DNA from: Moniliella sp. 'wahieum'
Lineage: Eukaryota > Basidiomycota > Moniliellomycetes > Moniliellales > Moniliellaceae
Reading direction: 5' to 3'
Assembly: GCA_003971905.1 (NCBI GenBank)
Contig: RSEE01000194.1
Location: 1 to 27,912, forward strand
Length of the DNA: 27,912 nucleotides
This document shows, one piece after another, positions 8,893-19,119 of the stretch; position 1 is the first letter of the stretch, and each line of letters begins with the position of its first letter. The notes below the pieces were generated by a model, which saw only the letters and a list, made by a program, of their open reading frames with translations, had not been told where the DNA came from and made no database searches. A program made the position numbers and the translations under genes.

Positions 8893-11422
8893 TTAGAGCT
8901 TGGACTTGCAGCAGTGCTGCGTGCCGGCCGAAGCGTTGGCGGGGATGGACTTTTCGTCGCTGGTCGGGCGCACGTCGAGGAGCGGATTCCTAGTGAAGAA
9001 GCCAGTGGGCCGGAGATCAAACATGACCTTGTCCGTGGGCATCACGGGCGCTACACACACACACAGAGTCAGTCAGTCGCAGTCCCCACAACAGGGAAAC
9101 AATGCAAAAAACGAGGTTGGGTGGGGGATGCAGTGGAGGATGGTAGGGGGACGTACCATCTTCTGGCCTGGGGATGTGAGTCAGGCCGACCTGGGCAAAG
9201 ATGACAATGTCGGTATTGCGAACATTGTCATTCCCGTCGCCGACCCAGGCGGTGATCGAGTCGGGGGGCGTGTCGGTGGTTTGGACAACATGTTGCCGGC
9301 TGGGTAGAGCTGGTTTTCTGGTAGGGGAGGGTGAACCAACTGTGCTTGGCAAAGGGTGCGCGACGGGCAACAATCGAGTCGGGAGCGGCCCACAACTTGA
9401 CTTGTGCACCGGGCGCGACAAAGCGGTAGGCGACCGGGTACCCGACGCGTGGTGCTTGTGGTTCTCATTGACGATCGACCAGTACCGTTCCGAATCGTGG
9501 TCCGTGTCGCGCACCGCGTCGCCGGACGTGGCGAGCAAACGCCGTTTAATGTCAAACGCGTTGCCAGCCCAGTTCATCCGGCTGCCCGTCGGGTGCGGCG
9601 AACGCTCAATGTGCGTCTCTACCACACTGTTCTGCGGACCGTCGAGGTGCGGGTCGATGCGCACACTGTCCAGGCGCAAACGAAGGCGGTTAGTCAAACG
9701 GACTTACAAAGGGAACCCATAACCCCGCAGGACACGCATAGGGGAGAAGACGAAAGAACAAGGGTTCGCAAGGGTTACCACGTACCTGAAAATGTGCTGG
9801 TGCAGCTGCGCCTGGATCTGGGGCATGACCTCGATCGCATACGTTGGCTTTTCGCCCGGGGCGAGCAGGTTGAGGTTGAGGATGCCCGTCAGGCCCACCT
9901 CGCAACCAAGGGTGCCGTCCATGTGGAGACGCCAGCCGACCTGAGGAACAAAAGATAAAAAAACGTTAGCACACGTCCAAACTAGGGCAAGGCGGGGAAG
10001 AAGAGGAAAGGAAGATGCCCGTCGGCAACGTACCCGGTACTCGTAGTTGGCCACAGTGTACACGGACGAGATTTCAAGGATGCGTTGGCGCACGGCGGCG
10101 CCCTGGCCGTCGGGGCGGAAGTCGGTGTGTTTCCAGCCGAGGCGCCGTCGAGCTCGTGGATGCAGATGGCATTCTTGATGACCTGCGGGGTTCCGTCGTG
10201 GGCGACAATGAGGCCGTCCATGTACTCGATGCTGCCGAGGCAGTCGCAGCCCAAGTCGAGCGAGTTGGAGACAGTGCCCAGACCATATTCGCCCACGTCA
10301 AAGGCAAACTTTTGTAGTGGGGGAAATCGGGGTGGGCATAGGGCACCACCATCTCGGCCATGCTCACGCGCCAAAAGAGCGGGCGCTCGGTCGGGTTGGC
10401 CTTGGACGCCCCGGGCGCCTCATCGTCCTTGTACGAGATGGCCGAGAGCACAATGCCCTCGCGCGGGTGGAAGGCGACGTGCAACTTCCACTTTTGCCAT
10501 TCCAGCACGTTGCCCGTGCGGGTAAACGACACGCCTTCCGGCTGGACGACCGAGAGCGGCTTGAGGTCCTTGCGGAACTCGATCGGGGTCTTGCCGTCGG
10601 GCGCGGTGGCGCGGTCCGGGTGCCAGTCCGAGTGCAGACGCGGCGGGGCAAAGCGGGGCCGGTTCTGGGACTCGGAAATGTCCCATTCGGGGCCGTCGGG
10701 CGGGGCAGTGGTGCCACGGGAGGTGATGGTGAGCCCGTCGATGCGGAAGGACGGGTAGTCAATGGAGATGACCTTGGCGTCATTGACATCAATCACGGCG
10801 AAAAAGTCCATGGGGTGCGAGTAGTGGTTGTCGTGGTAGTTGTCAAAGCGGGCAAACATCAGGCCCTCCATCAGGCGGCGGCCGGGCCAGCGAATGTCGT
10901 AGCCAATGCACCAGCCGTCGGCAAACATTTCCTCGGGCTTGATGCCGACCTTGGCGGCCTCGGCGCAGCAGCGGGCGTCGTTGCGGACAATCTCCTCGGC
11001 AGAGATGATCTCTCGGGGGTGAGGGCGGGCTGGACATGCTGCGGCAGGAGGACCTCGCTGGCGACCTCGGGGGCCGGGGCCGAGGGCGGGAGGGTGACGA
11101 CGACCTCCCAGGCGCGGGACTCGTAGCGGTCGAGGACGATGACCTCGACCTGGCGCTTGATGGGCTCGGTGGCGGGAGTGAGGGCGCGCCGGGGAAGCGG
11201 ATGGCCTCGATGACGGCGTTCTTGGGGGGCTCCTTGAGGTAGGCGTTGGTGACCTTGACGCCGCGCTTGCCCTGGCTGGCGATGTGCTGGGCGGCGGTTG
11301 GCGGCGAGCTCGATCTCGATGGGGCTGGGCGGGTCGAGCGGGTGGAGGTGGTCCCAGGAGCGGTGGAGGTGGCCGCTGGACGCGGGGGCGGTGACGGTCT
11401 GGGCGGGCGAGGGGGGCGCCAT
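8893..11422 (-). CDS. Copper amine oxidase, peroxisomal (C-terminal SKL)
   Basis: Primary amine oxidases turn amines into aldehyde, ammonia and hydrogen peroxide using copper and topaquinone. Marks of the family are all present: the catalytic-base motif FDVGEYGLGTVSNSL followed by LGCDCLG; NYEY, whose first Tyr becomes topaquinone; the copper ligands HQHIF and, downstream, THIPRPED; and RIDPHLDG. The last residues CKSKL end in SKL, a standard peroxisomal import signal. The start is an ATG in a strong context (CCACCATGG) giving MAPPSPAQTV, followed by HPLDPPSPIEIE as expected near the N-terminus. Three clean introns are visible: 9941-10033, 9666-9785 and 9051-9156. The frame breaks several times in the N-terminal half (near 11290, 11185 and the G5 run 11015-11019), at the T4 run 10310-10313, and near 9300-9440. 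Homologous sequence resumes in the next frame each time, so these look like base-calling errors. The length, about 680-700 residues, suits the family. Confidence 0.88.
9051..9156 (-). other. Intron of the amine oxidase gene
   Basis: Donor GTACGT and acceptor GTGTGTAG, 106 nt. It joins THIPRPED to APVMPTDKV, matching the conserved order around the third copper His. Confidence 0.88.
9666..9785 (-). other. Intron of the amine oxidase gene
   Basis: Donor GTACGT and acceptor GGACAG, 120 nt, with a TTGACTAAC branch site. Removal joins HQHIF to SVRIDPHLDG exactly at the copper-ligand motif. Confidence 0.88.
9941..10033 (-). other. Intron of the amine oxidase gene
   Basis: Donor GTACGT directly after NYEYR, acceptor TTCCTCAG before VGWRLHMDG; 93 nt, phase 0, with GCTAACG as a branch candidate. 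Confidence 0.85.
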
Positions 11423-11490
11423 GGTGGGGGTGGGGTGGGGAGGAGGTGGGGGTGGGGGTGGCGGCCTGGAAGAAGCGGTGGGGGGGGGGG

Positions 11491-11500
11491 GATATATACA
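11491..11500 (-). promoter_or_regulatory. Probable TATA box of the amine oxidase gene
   Basis: TGTATATATC on the minus strand lies about 70 bp upstream of the ATG at 11420-11422, next to a G10 run on the plus strand. Confidence 0.5.
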
Positions 11501-11827
11501 CGCCCAATACTCCGTCGGCGCAGACAGGCCCAGGCTTCTGAGATCTGAAGGCACACTTGTGGGGCGCTGCAGGCGCTGGGCAGCCTTTAGGGCCAGAAGT
11601 TCGCAGATAACACTTCCCCCGATCGACGCTGAGGCACGCTGCCTAGTCTGGGGCAAACCCTCCAACCGGCAGTGTGCCTGGCCAGCCCCCGTTCGGTGCA
11701 ACGGCGCGGACGCAGCGCGGAGCGCGCGGCTATGGCGGTGATCCACACCCATCCCAGCCCGCGTCAGCCACGCAGCGCGCAGCGCATGCACACAGCCCCC
11801 CGCCCGGCGGCTGCGCGCTAGCCGCTG

Positions 11828-11839
11828 GCTGACGTCAGC
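11828..11839. promoter_or_regulatory. Palindrome GCTGACGTCAGC (CRE-type bZIP site)
   Basis: A perfect 12-bp palindrome around TGACGTCA, the classical CRE/ATF bZIP site, about 400 bp upstream of the amine oxidase start. The same 12 bases recur at 14670-14681. Confidence 0.55.
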
Positions 11840-12691
11840 GGCGGCAAGCGCCCGCGCGGCGCCGAGCACCCGCCGGCGGCCGCCGCACGGCGCGCGTGTC
11901 CAGGCGCCGTGCCATGCCGCCGTGCTTCTGCCAGAGTAAGCCCAACCCTACCCGCACCGCCGCACGCGCCGCACGCAACCCTACCCGCAGGCTGGGCACT
12001 GCGCCTGCGTCCCATCCGCCATCCATCCATCAGCGCATCAGCCCATCGACCAGCCCCCATCGCTCACAACCTGATCGCGCAGAGCAGATAGCTGCTGCTT
12101 CTCTTGGCGCCAGCGGCCCGTCTTCGGGCCAACTCTCCGCCACATCTCCGTCCCCACTGCCCCCGCACCACAGTGGGACGACTACGCACATGCTGGCACT
12201 CGCACGTGCATCGCTTTGTGAAACACCTTTTTGCCGCTCGCACCGCCTCGACTGTCCTTCCTTATGCGCACCAGAGCACCAACCGAATACATTCAAGCCA
12301 GTCCTCCCCCCCGCCCCGTCGTTCTTCAGCACCCAGTGTCATAATAGTTTGGCTCATCTCGCTCCCATTTCCAATTTTCGTCTCGAGCGTCTCGCTCCTT
12401 CCACTTCGCACCATGTCCTCTGCTCTTCCTTCTTCCCCACGAACGATTGCTACGCCCTGGGCCTCCTCCGATGCTGAATACCAGCACTATGATGGATAGG
12501 CGGGACGGTACATGATGGGTGCCACGACCGCACATGCAGTGACTGACGTTAAGCATTGAGCTGGCGGAGCTCGCGGTACTAATCGGTTAACGGGGACCGT
12601 ACGAGACGCAGTGGGTCTGGTTAGCGACACAACCACGACGCTGGTGATCGCCTGATCGTTTTGCTCAGCAGCCCAGCACTGCGATTTGGTC

Positions 12692-12726
12692 CCAATCCAA
12701 TCCAATCCAATCCAATCCAATCCAAT
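12692..12726. repeat. Tandem (CCAAT)7 array
   Basis: Seven perfect head-to-tail copies of CCAAT. CCAAT is the binding core of the Hap2/3/5 (NF-Y) complex, but whether an array spaced every 5 bp is bound is unknown. Confidence 0.95.
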
Positions 12727-13131
12727 CTCCAGCTCGAACCCGTGCCAAAGGTGTAGTGTAGTATGGTGGGGACGCAGCCATGCAGGCACGGTAGTCAGAC
12801 GCTTGCTGCTGTCCATGTGTATGTCCATTTCGGCCCTCCCCATCCTCATCCCCATCCCTATTCCCCATTATATCCCGACCCTCAATGTCCATACCAGTTT
12901 CCTGTTCATTCCCCGCCCCGCCCCATTCCCGATCCAATTCCCATTCCCACTCCCATTGCCCGCCCCGGTCCTACTCCCATTCCCCACCCCCTCACTCACT
13001 ACGTTGGTTCGCCTGTTCCCTGGGCGCCATTTCGGCCGTGGTGCTTGGTCGTGAGTCAAGGCGGTGCCCTGGCGCCCTGATGCGCGTCGTGTCGCAGGAC
13101 CGGGAAATTGGCACGGACGAACAATGAGCAG

Positions 13132-13161
13132 GGCACTAGGCACTAGGCACTAGGCACTAGG
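13132..13161. repeat. Heptamer tandem repeat (GGCACTA)4
   Basis: Four perfect copies plus two bases. The proposed RXT3 stop codon (TAG on the minus strand, 13157-13159) is formed by the repeat. Confidence 0.95.
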
Positions 13162-14593
13162 AAGGGTGCGCCTGCGCCGTGCGGTCCAGTACGCACGCCA
13201 GCCGAGCCACTTGCCGCAGCGTGACCGATCCGCCTGCGCGAAGATGGGTGAGCAGCTGCGCAGCCTCCAGCTCCCGCTCTGGCCGTCGGGAAACGGACCG
13301 ACGCACGTCCACGTCCGTTCGCGAGACGACAGCAGCAGTGATGTTGGCGGTGCGGCAGCGCCAGTTCATGCTCACGTTCATGCTCAAGCTCATGGGCAAG
13401 TGCAAGCGGCGTTGGATCCTAGCTTTGCGAGCGTGCGATCCGCGCGCTGCGTACCCAGCCGGGCGGAGTGCGATAGCTTGCACCGCGAGCGAGACGCCGT
13501 CGTGTGTGTTGCCCCAGGATCGCGACCTAAGTCCTGCCCGCACCGAGCCACGGTACGCCACCAGACGCGGTAGCACCCGGACCGTCACACTCAGGTCAGG
13601 GCGGCAGTCCCGTCGGCCCTGCAGCTACCCCCCCGTCCCGCTCACCGTCGAGCGTGGGGTTGAGCGTGGGGGTGAGGGAAGTGTGCCGTGAGGGTGGCAG
13701 GCAGGCCGGCAATCCAGGGGGAGGCGGCTGGAGCCCGGTCCAGCCCGAGTGGATGCACATGGCGAGCACGTCGAGTCGTCAGTGTACACGTCGGTGCCCC
13801 AGATACGGCGTTTCTCGATCCCAGCCAGCGCGAGCCCGCGCGCCGACGGGGGCGGAAGGATGTGTGGTCCTGGTGGTCCTGGTAGTGTGTGGTGGTGTGC
13901 TGGTGGTTGTGCTGGTGGTTGTGCTGGTGGTTGTGCTGGTGGTTGGGGTTGGGGTTGTGGAGGTGCGGGCGGGGGGTCGGGCGCAGCAGGCCGCCCGGTA
14001 CGCGCACCTCGATCGTTGCCTACATGCTTGCGGAGCACGTCGCCGGGCAGGAGCGGGGATCGGTTTGGGTCGTAGCGCACCCAGCCCAGGTGCCGCTGGC
14101 GATCGCGCGGCAGACGACGCACGCTCGCCACACACCGCGTCCGAACGCGCCAGGGGAGAGAGCAGGGCGCGGTCTTGCGTCGGCTGGCGGGGGGGCGACA
14201 AGGCGGGGAGGCGGCGCGGGGTATAAGGGGCGTGGGGGGGAGAGAGGGCCAGGGGGGAGGGTATGCCGCTGGGCGGCTGTGGTTCCGTGGGGGGATGGAT
14301 GTGGGTATGTGTCGGTTGGTCTGCAGGGGGATGGTGGTGGTGGTGGTGGTGGTGGTGGTGGTGGTGGTGATGGTGGGTGTGAAAATGAGGATGCGAATGA
14401 GGATGAGAATGCGGATGCGAATGAGGATGAGAATGCGGATGAGGATGAGGATGGAGGTGCGGGTGAAGGTGCAGATGCGGGTGGGGTGGAGATGGACGAG
14501 GCGGAGGTGGTGGTGGTGCGGGTAGATGGCGGTGGCGGTGTGGAGGTGGCGGTGGCGGTGCTGAGGTGGCGGTGGGGTGGAAGCCGCGGGCAT
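13157..14593 (-). CDS. RXT3: Rxt3-like subunit of the Rpd3L histone deacetylase complex
   Basis: Rxt3 proteins belong to the large Rpd3 deacetylase complex in the nucleus. The conserved core is visible across frames: KRRIWGTDVYTDDS, then DVLAMCIHSGWTGLQ in the next frame (about 13790-13720), then LTVTVRVLPRLVAYRG and LRSRSWGNTHDGVSLAV (about 13590-13490). After this the frame stays open to the TAG at 13157-13159 with a helical tail (RELEAAQLLTHLRAGG). The proposed start is the ATG at 14591-14593, MPAASTPPPPQ, followed by a His/Pro-rich low-complexity region encoded by TGG and ATGAGG repeats. A second conserved-looking block, RHLGWVRYDPNRSPLLPGDVL, precedes a Pro-Gln repeat. At least two frameshifts (near 13765 and 13600-13700) break the gene. 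The family call rests on the TDVYTDDS and NTHDGVSL blocks; exon limits and start are uncertain. Confidence 0.68.
13899..13948. repeat. 12-bp tandem repeat TGGTTGTGCTGG inside RXT3
   Basis: About four copies. On the minus strand it encodes a Pro-Gln or His-Gln/Asn repeat, depending on frame, in a linker of the Rxt3-like protein. Confidence 0.8.
14332..14371. repeat. Trinucleotide repeat (TGG)n
   Basis: About twelve TGG units with one TGA near the end, in the low-complexity N-terminal part of the Rxt3-like gene, followed by ATGAGG/ATGCGA hexamers to about 14455. Confidence 0.9.
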
Positions 14594-14751
14594 GGTGGGC
14601 AGGTTGGGCAACTCACTAAGCAACCCACAGCCGCTCCACTTTAATTTCCCCGCAGCCGCCCCTAACCCTGCTGACGTCAGCCCTGCCCCTTCTTCCCGCA
14701 CGTCGGCCGACCAATCCGAGCCCCACCACCACCACCACCACCACCACCCCC
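14594..14751. promoter_or_regulatory. Divergent RXT3 / SRP68 promoter with CRE-type and CCAAT sites
   Basis: Only 158 bp separate the two proposed start codons, so the genes must share regulatory DNA. It contains GCTGACGTCAGC at 14670-14681, CCAAT at 14711-14715, and an ACC-repeat leader just before the SRP68 ATG. No TATA box is evident. Confidence 0.55.
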
Positions 14752-17290
14752 ATGGACGTCGACTTCAGCACGCCGCCCGCGGCCGGCGTCGCGCTCGCGC
14801 CGCTCGGCGTGCTCGCCGTGCTGAGCGAGGCGCGCGCCGAGCACGGCCTCCGCGCCGCCGACTACACCCGCTACCGCCACTACTGCGCCAAGCGTGCGCA
14901 CCGGCTGCGTGAGCTTGCGCACCTGACCCATGCCGACGCTGCCCACCAGCCCAAGTCCAAGTCCAAGCCCGCCGCCGGAGCGCCGGCCTCGGCCTCGGCC
15001 GCGCGCGGGCGCAAGAAGCTGCCTGCGCGTCCGTCCCGCGCGCAGCAGTCTGTCGCCGCCTCCGACTGGGTGGCAACACGTTTACGCGCGTCGCCGTGTC
15101 GACGTCCGACCTGACCGACCACACGCTGCTGCTGTTCCTGTTTGAGGCGGAGCGGCACTGGGCGCACGCGCAGGCGCTCAAGGCGGAGCAGGCGCAGGGC
15201 CAACCGGTCAGCGCCAAGCAGCTCGCTGCGCGCGCCAAGCGCGCAGTGCAGTGGGCCAAGTACCTGCAAGCTGCGGCCGCCGCGCTGGGCGAGACGGATG
15301 CGCTGGATGCGCGCTCGCAGCTCGAGGTGGGCGCGTACACCAACCTGATCCAGGCGTCGGCGTCGTTGGATGCGGAGCGGTACGCGGCGGCGGTGGCCGA
15401 GTAGCGCGGTGGCGAGGAAGACGCTGAGCTTGCTCGCGGGCCATGCGCCGTCGGCCAAGGACGAAGCGTATGCGCATTCGTTCCTGGACCAAGCCGAGCC
15501 CGGCATGCGCTACGCCGCGTACCAGCTCGAGATCGACGAGGCGGACTTGGACGTGGTGGAAGCGGCGGTGGTGGATGACGCTACGCTGGACAAGCTCCGG
15601 CCGCACTACCACACCCTCGCCCACCGCATCCAAGACGCCGGCGCCGACTCCCGTGGCCCGACCCAAGTCACCTTCCGCGCACACACCATCCCCATCCGCA
15701 ACCCGAGCTGGTCGTTGCGATCCAAACGCTGGACCGGGAGCGCGAGGCGCTGGATGTGGCGCTGGCGCAGGAAAATGAGGACCAGCAAGCGGCCAAGTCC
15801 AAGGCCAAGTCCAAGGCCACGGCCAAGTCTCAAACCGACACCAACCGCCCTGCCCCGGTTGGCATCGCGCGCCACACGCACGCCGAACGCAATGCGCGTC
15901 GCAAGGCGGCGGGAGCGCACCGCTTCCGGGGCGGCGCGACGACGGCGCGTACAGAGCTGGATCCATTTGACCGTGCGCTGGCTGCTGCCGGCGACGCAGA
16001 GACGCTCGCGTCGCAGTTGGTCCAGGACGAAAAAGGCAGCATTGGCGCGGTCGCAGTCGTCGCGCTATGCGGCGGCGACGGCGCCGCTGGCGCAGGCCCA
16101 CGAGTACCTGGCGTTTGTGCTGGGCTGCTGCGTGTGCAGCGCAACGCGCACCTGGCCGCGCGGGTGGAACACAATGCGCATCTGCGCCAACGGCGTGCCG
16201 AAGCGCTGATGGGCCCCAAGCTGCGTCGCGCGCAGCTGGGCAAACGCACGCGGCCCGGCAAGAGCGGCAAGCGCAAGGCGCGTGCTGCGTCGGTCGTGCC
16301 GCACACGCGCCCGACCGCTCGTCGGACCAAGCGGGCCACCTCGAAGCGCGCCAAGAAGCCCAAGCCCTTCCACCGCCGTCCGGCGCGGTCGGGCAGCAAA
16401 AAGGTGCGGCAGACGCGCGGGGCGGAGCGCATGGCGCGTCTGCGCGCCGTGGCGCACGAGCGCGCCGTGCGTCGTCGGTCGCGTGCGCTGCCCGGTGTGA
16501 TCCGGCTGCAGGAGGGCATCGAGAGCTCCTTGGCGGCGCTCTCCAGTCTCGAGCTGGTCGAGGCCGACGCGGACCTGTCGTCGCTGCTGGACGCCAAGCT
16601 GTTCTGTGCCGTGCCACGCTCACCGCCCACTTGGCCGAGGCGTACGCCGCGTCCAAAGCCGAGCCCCAGGCGATCGTGCTGCTGGACTACTCGATGCGCT
16701 TTGTCAAGCAGGCCGGGGGGGCGCTGGCCCAGGGCGTGGAGGAAGAAAATGCACTGCTGCCGCCCGCGTCCACCCTTCCATTCTCGACGCGCGTCTCGCC
16801 CACTTGGAGCACACCAAACGCGTCTACCAGCTCGCTTTGCTCCGCCACCGCACGGGAGGTGGAGCCGAGTGTGGTCACTGGCGCGCTCACCGACTCGCTT
16901 TCGGGCGAAGTGCTGCGCACGACAACGGCGCGCTATGTGACGTTTGATCCCGTCCTCCTCGCCGCTGCCAGTCAAGTTCCGGCGGATGTGCAAGCGCAAG
17001 CCGAGGCGCAAGCCGAGGCCGCAGCCGTGCAAGCGCAAGAGCAGAAGCAAACGTGCTCCGTGCCACTGTCTGGTGCCAAGCCCAAGACGACGCACGCCTT
17101 CCGGCCCCTCGCGGTCTTCTGCGGTGGAGGAGGAGGAGCTGGAGGAAGAGGAGTTTGCCGAAGCGCCGAGGCGGCCGATAGCGGCGATGAGTTTGCCGAA
17201 GCGCATGAGGGCCCCACGTCGCCGGTCGCGTCGCATGCTGCGGCCCAGCCGCAGAAGAAGGGCTGGCTCAGCTCGCTCTGGGGGCGCTGA
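14752..17290 (+). CDS. SRP68: SRP68, signal recognition particle subunit
   Basis: SRP68 pairs with SRP72, binds 7S RNA and helps target ribosomes to the ER. The start ATG at 14752 sits in CCCCCATGG. The N-terminal RNA-binding helical domain is clear: LGVLAVLSEARAEHGLRAAD, then YTRYRHYCAKRAHRLREL (RYR.YC..R..RLR is the family signature), then LTDHTLLLFLFEAERHWAHA and AKRAVQWAKYLQ. A middle block includes QAEPGMRYAAYQLEIDEAD. A basic, low-complexity insertion (about 15780-16480) is rich in Lys, Arg and Ala. The C-terminus has RYVTFDPVLLAAASQVP, PKTTHAFRPLAVF and the ending GWLSSLWGR, which match the SRP68 tail that binds SRP72. Breaks in frame occur near 15068, 15403, 15712, 16050, 16610 and 16960-17130. 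The protein would be about 800 residues, longer than animal SRP68, mainly because of the insertion. No intron is convincing. Confidence 0.85.
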
Positions 17291-17502
17291 GGGTCAGGAC
17301 AGGAATGCAATCTCGTTTCCCTTTGGGCTGCTTTTCTTCTAAGGGATGTACGTGTAGCGAGAAGAAAGGAAAGAATGCAGGAAAGCGTTGGGGTTCTTGG
17401 ACGGCTGCATGTTGTCCCAAACGTAGAAATGAGGCGAGACAAACACGAGTACTCAGTCCATCGGCGCGTGCTCGAATGAGGCACCCGATTGGTGGTGCAC
17501 TG

Positions 17503-18147
17503 TCAGTAGTTTCCAATGACCTCCCTCTGAAGCTCCGCGCCTATTCGTTTCCAAATCGGACGTAGCGCAACTGTGGGAACGGACTGGTATAAGCGTTGTG
17601 GACATAATAATGTGCATGGCAGCCGTGAGCTAATCTGTTCCACAGAGAAAAGACGCGTCCGTACTGAGAACCGTAGGTCCTCAGGCAGTGTTTGATTCAC
17701 TCCGGTCGTTTTGACAGTTGCGGCGGTGGTGGAGTAGGTCGAGTGCCAGAGTACCCGCCCGCATAACATGACGGCCAGGGGGAAGACAGCAGAGAACACA
17801 GATCTTGTGGGCGGGTTCTTCTGGAGTGCCAGGCTCCAGTTTTGGACACGCCTTTTCGCAATGCCGCCGTCAGTTTTGTGGCTGTGCTTCAATCTTCTCG
17901 GCTGTGGGCGTTCCCCGACGTCGACGCGTTTGGCGGCCTGGAGTCTTGCGTTGCGCGATGTTGTGGTGTGCGTCCTTATTGTCGGAGTCCTGGTCCCACC
18001 CCCTCTGGAAAGAGTATAAGGTTGCCTGTATGATGAGCGCCGGCCGTCGATAGGACGAAACCAATGCATTCTCCTCCATGCAGCATGACGGGTCGTTTTC
18101 TTCGCTGAATGTTCCCGAAGGCCAAGTAAAGCGGTCGAAACCCCCAC
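17503..18147 (-). CDS. Unrecognised open reading frame, doubtful gene
   Basis: This frame is open for 214 codons and faces SRP68. It has a hydrophobic stretch (SVFSAVFPLAVMLCG) that could be one membrane segment. Near 17541-17684 a different minus-strand frame looks more protein-like (SQYGRVFSLWNRL, then AHYYVHNAY, ending RYVRFGNE and TAG), which suggests a frameshift or intron inside a real gene. Upstream, a third frame (18147-17980) reads HGGECIGFVLSTAGAHH. I do not recognise any family, and base composition is less GC-rich than in neighbouring genes. Confidence 0.3.
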   Translation of the reverse strand: MGVSTALLGLREHSAKKTTRHAAWRRMHWFRPIDGRRSSYRQPYTLSRGGGTRTPTIRTHTTTSRNARLQAAKRVDVGERPQPRRLKHSHKTDGGIAKRRVQNWSLALQKNPPTRSVFSAVFPLAVMLCGRVLWHSTYSTTAATVKTTGVNQTLPEDLRFSVRTRLFSVEQISSRLPCTLLCPQRLYQSVPTVALRPIWKRIGAELQREVIGNY

Positions 18148-18149
18148 CT

Positions 18150-18178
18150 TTCACTTCTCACTTCTCACTTCTCACTAG
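18150..18178. repeat. Heptamer tandem repeat (TTCTCAC)n
   Basis: About four copies of a TTCTCAC-type heptamer, the same unit length as two other intergenic repeats in this window. Confidence 0.9.
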
Positions 18179-19119
18179 TTCTCATGGAATCCCGAGTCGA
18201 TCGCCAGCTCAACGTCAACATCATTGCCGGATCAGGATCGGCCTAATCCTCCGCATCCGATGGTTTCTTCGGTGCCCATCCTCACCAACCGATCTCGATC
18301 TCTTCCTGCAGTGTGGAGCTGAGTCCACACTCCGACTCGCCCTCCCTCTCTCCCTGACTGTGTCACCGAATGACTAAGCTTGCTCCAATTTCCCATTCTG
18401 CATCCTCAGTGTCTCTCACTCTTTCACTGCAGTAGTTCCTTTTGCTTCTGCTCTCTGCCCGATGCTCTATTTCCTACTCCCACTCGAACGATCTTGCCAT
18501 TTCCCCTGTTTCTGACAGGACCTTCAATGGGGTCTCCCTCAGTGGTTTAGCCCCGACTGTTACTCCCTGCACCCCCCGAAATCTACCATCACCCTCCTTC
18601 AAGCACCCCCACCTAGTCCCGCTAGGAGGGGTAGATGCCCTGCGCCCGACCCACGCCCTGCCAACTAAAAACGAACGCCTGTTGCCAGGCAGGCGGCCGA
18701 GCACCAACGCGAGAACCACTGAACGCAAAATAGATAATCGTACATATCCAGGAGCCAAGGACCAGTCGCCAAAGGTGCACTAGGAAAACACGGCAACACA
18801 AACCACAGGAAAGGGTGGCAGTAGTAGCTGGAAGCGAGTAAGCTGTGAAAAGAGGGGGAAACGGTGGGGGAAACGGCGGGGAAACGGTGGGGGAAAGGGA
18901 GGGGAAAAAGGGAGGGGAAAGGGGAAGGGGGGGGGAGGGGAGGACGGAAGGAAGGGACAGATCAAAAACTCAAAACACGGTCGGTCGTCGCGTCGCCATT
19001 CGCGCGGTATCTATGCGTGTCCCTTGTCCTTGCCACACGTATTAGTGGCGGACGACGAAAGGGGGGTAGGGGGGTGGGGGTGGCATTGGAGAGACGCCCA
19101 GCAGAGGAGCCAAATCCAG

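Larger units (their letters stand above)
11423..13156. other. Intergenic region upstream of the amine oxidase gene
   Basis: I find no supported gene in these 1.7 kb. Open frames here (such as 11896-12477 plus) are Ser/Pro/Arg-rich and unconvincing. It holds the amine oxidase promoter, a 12-bp palindrome at 11828-11839, a CCAAT array at 12692-12726, and a C/T-rich stretch of CCCATTCC-like words at about 12830-13000. Confidence 0.5.

Noticed and set aside
13899..13948. CRISPR-like direct repeats
   Set aside because: The units are contiguous with no spacers and lie in a eukaryotic gene; it is a coding tandem repeat.
14661..14670. Interstitial telomere repeat (CCCTAACCCT)
   Set aside because: Only about one and a half units, and similar CCCTA words occur by chance elsewhere (about 11943-11990).
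6206..17290. Programmed frameshifting as the cause of the many frame changes
   Set aside because: Breaks are at different homopolymers in unrelated genes, several per gene, with no shared slippery site or downstream structure; base-calling error is simpler.
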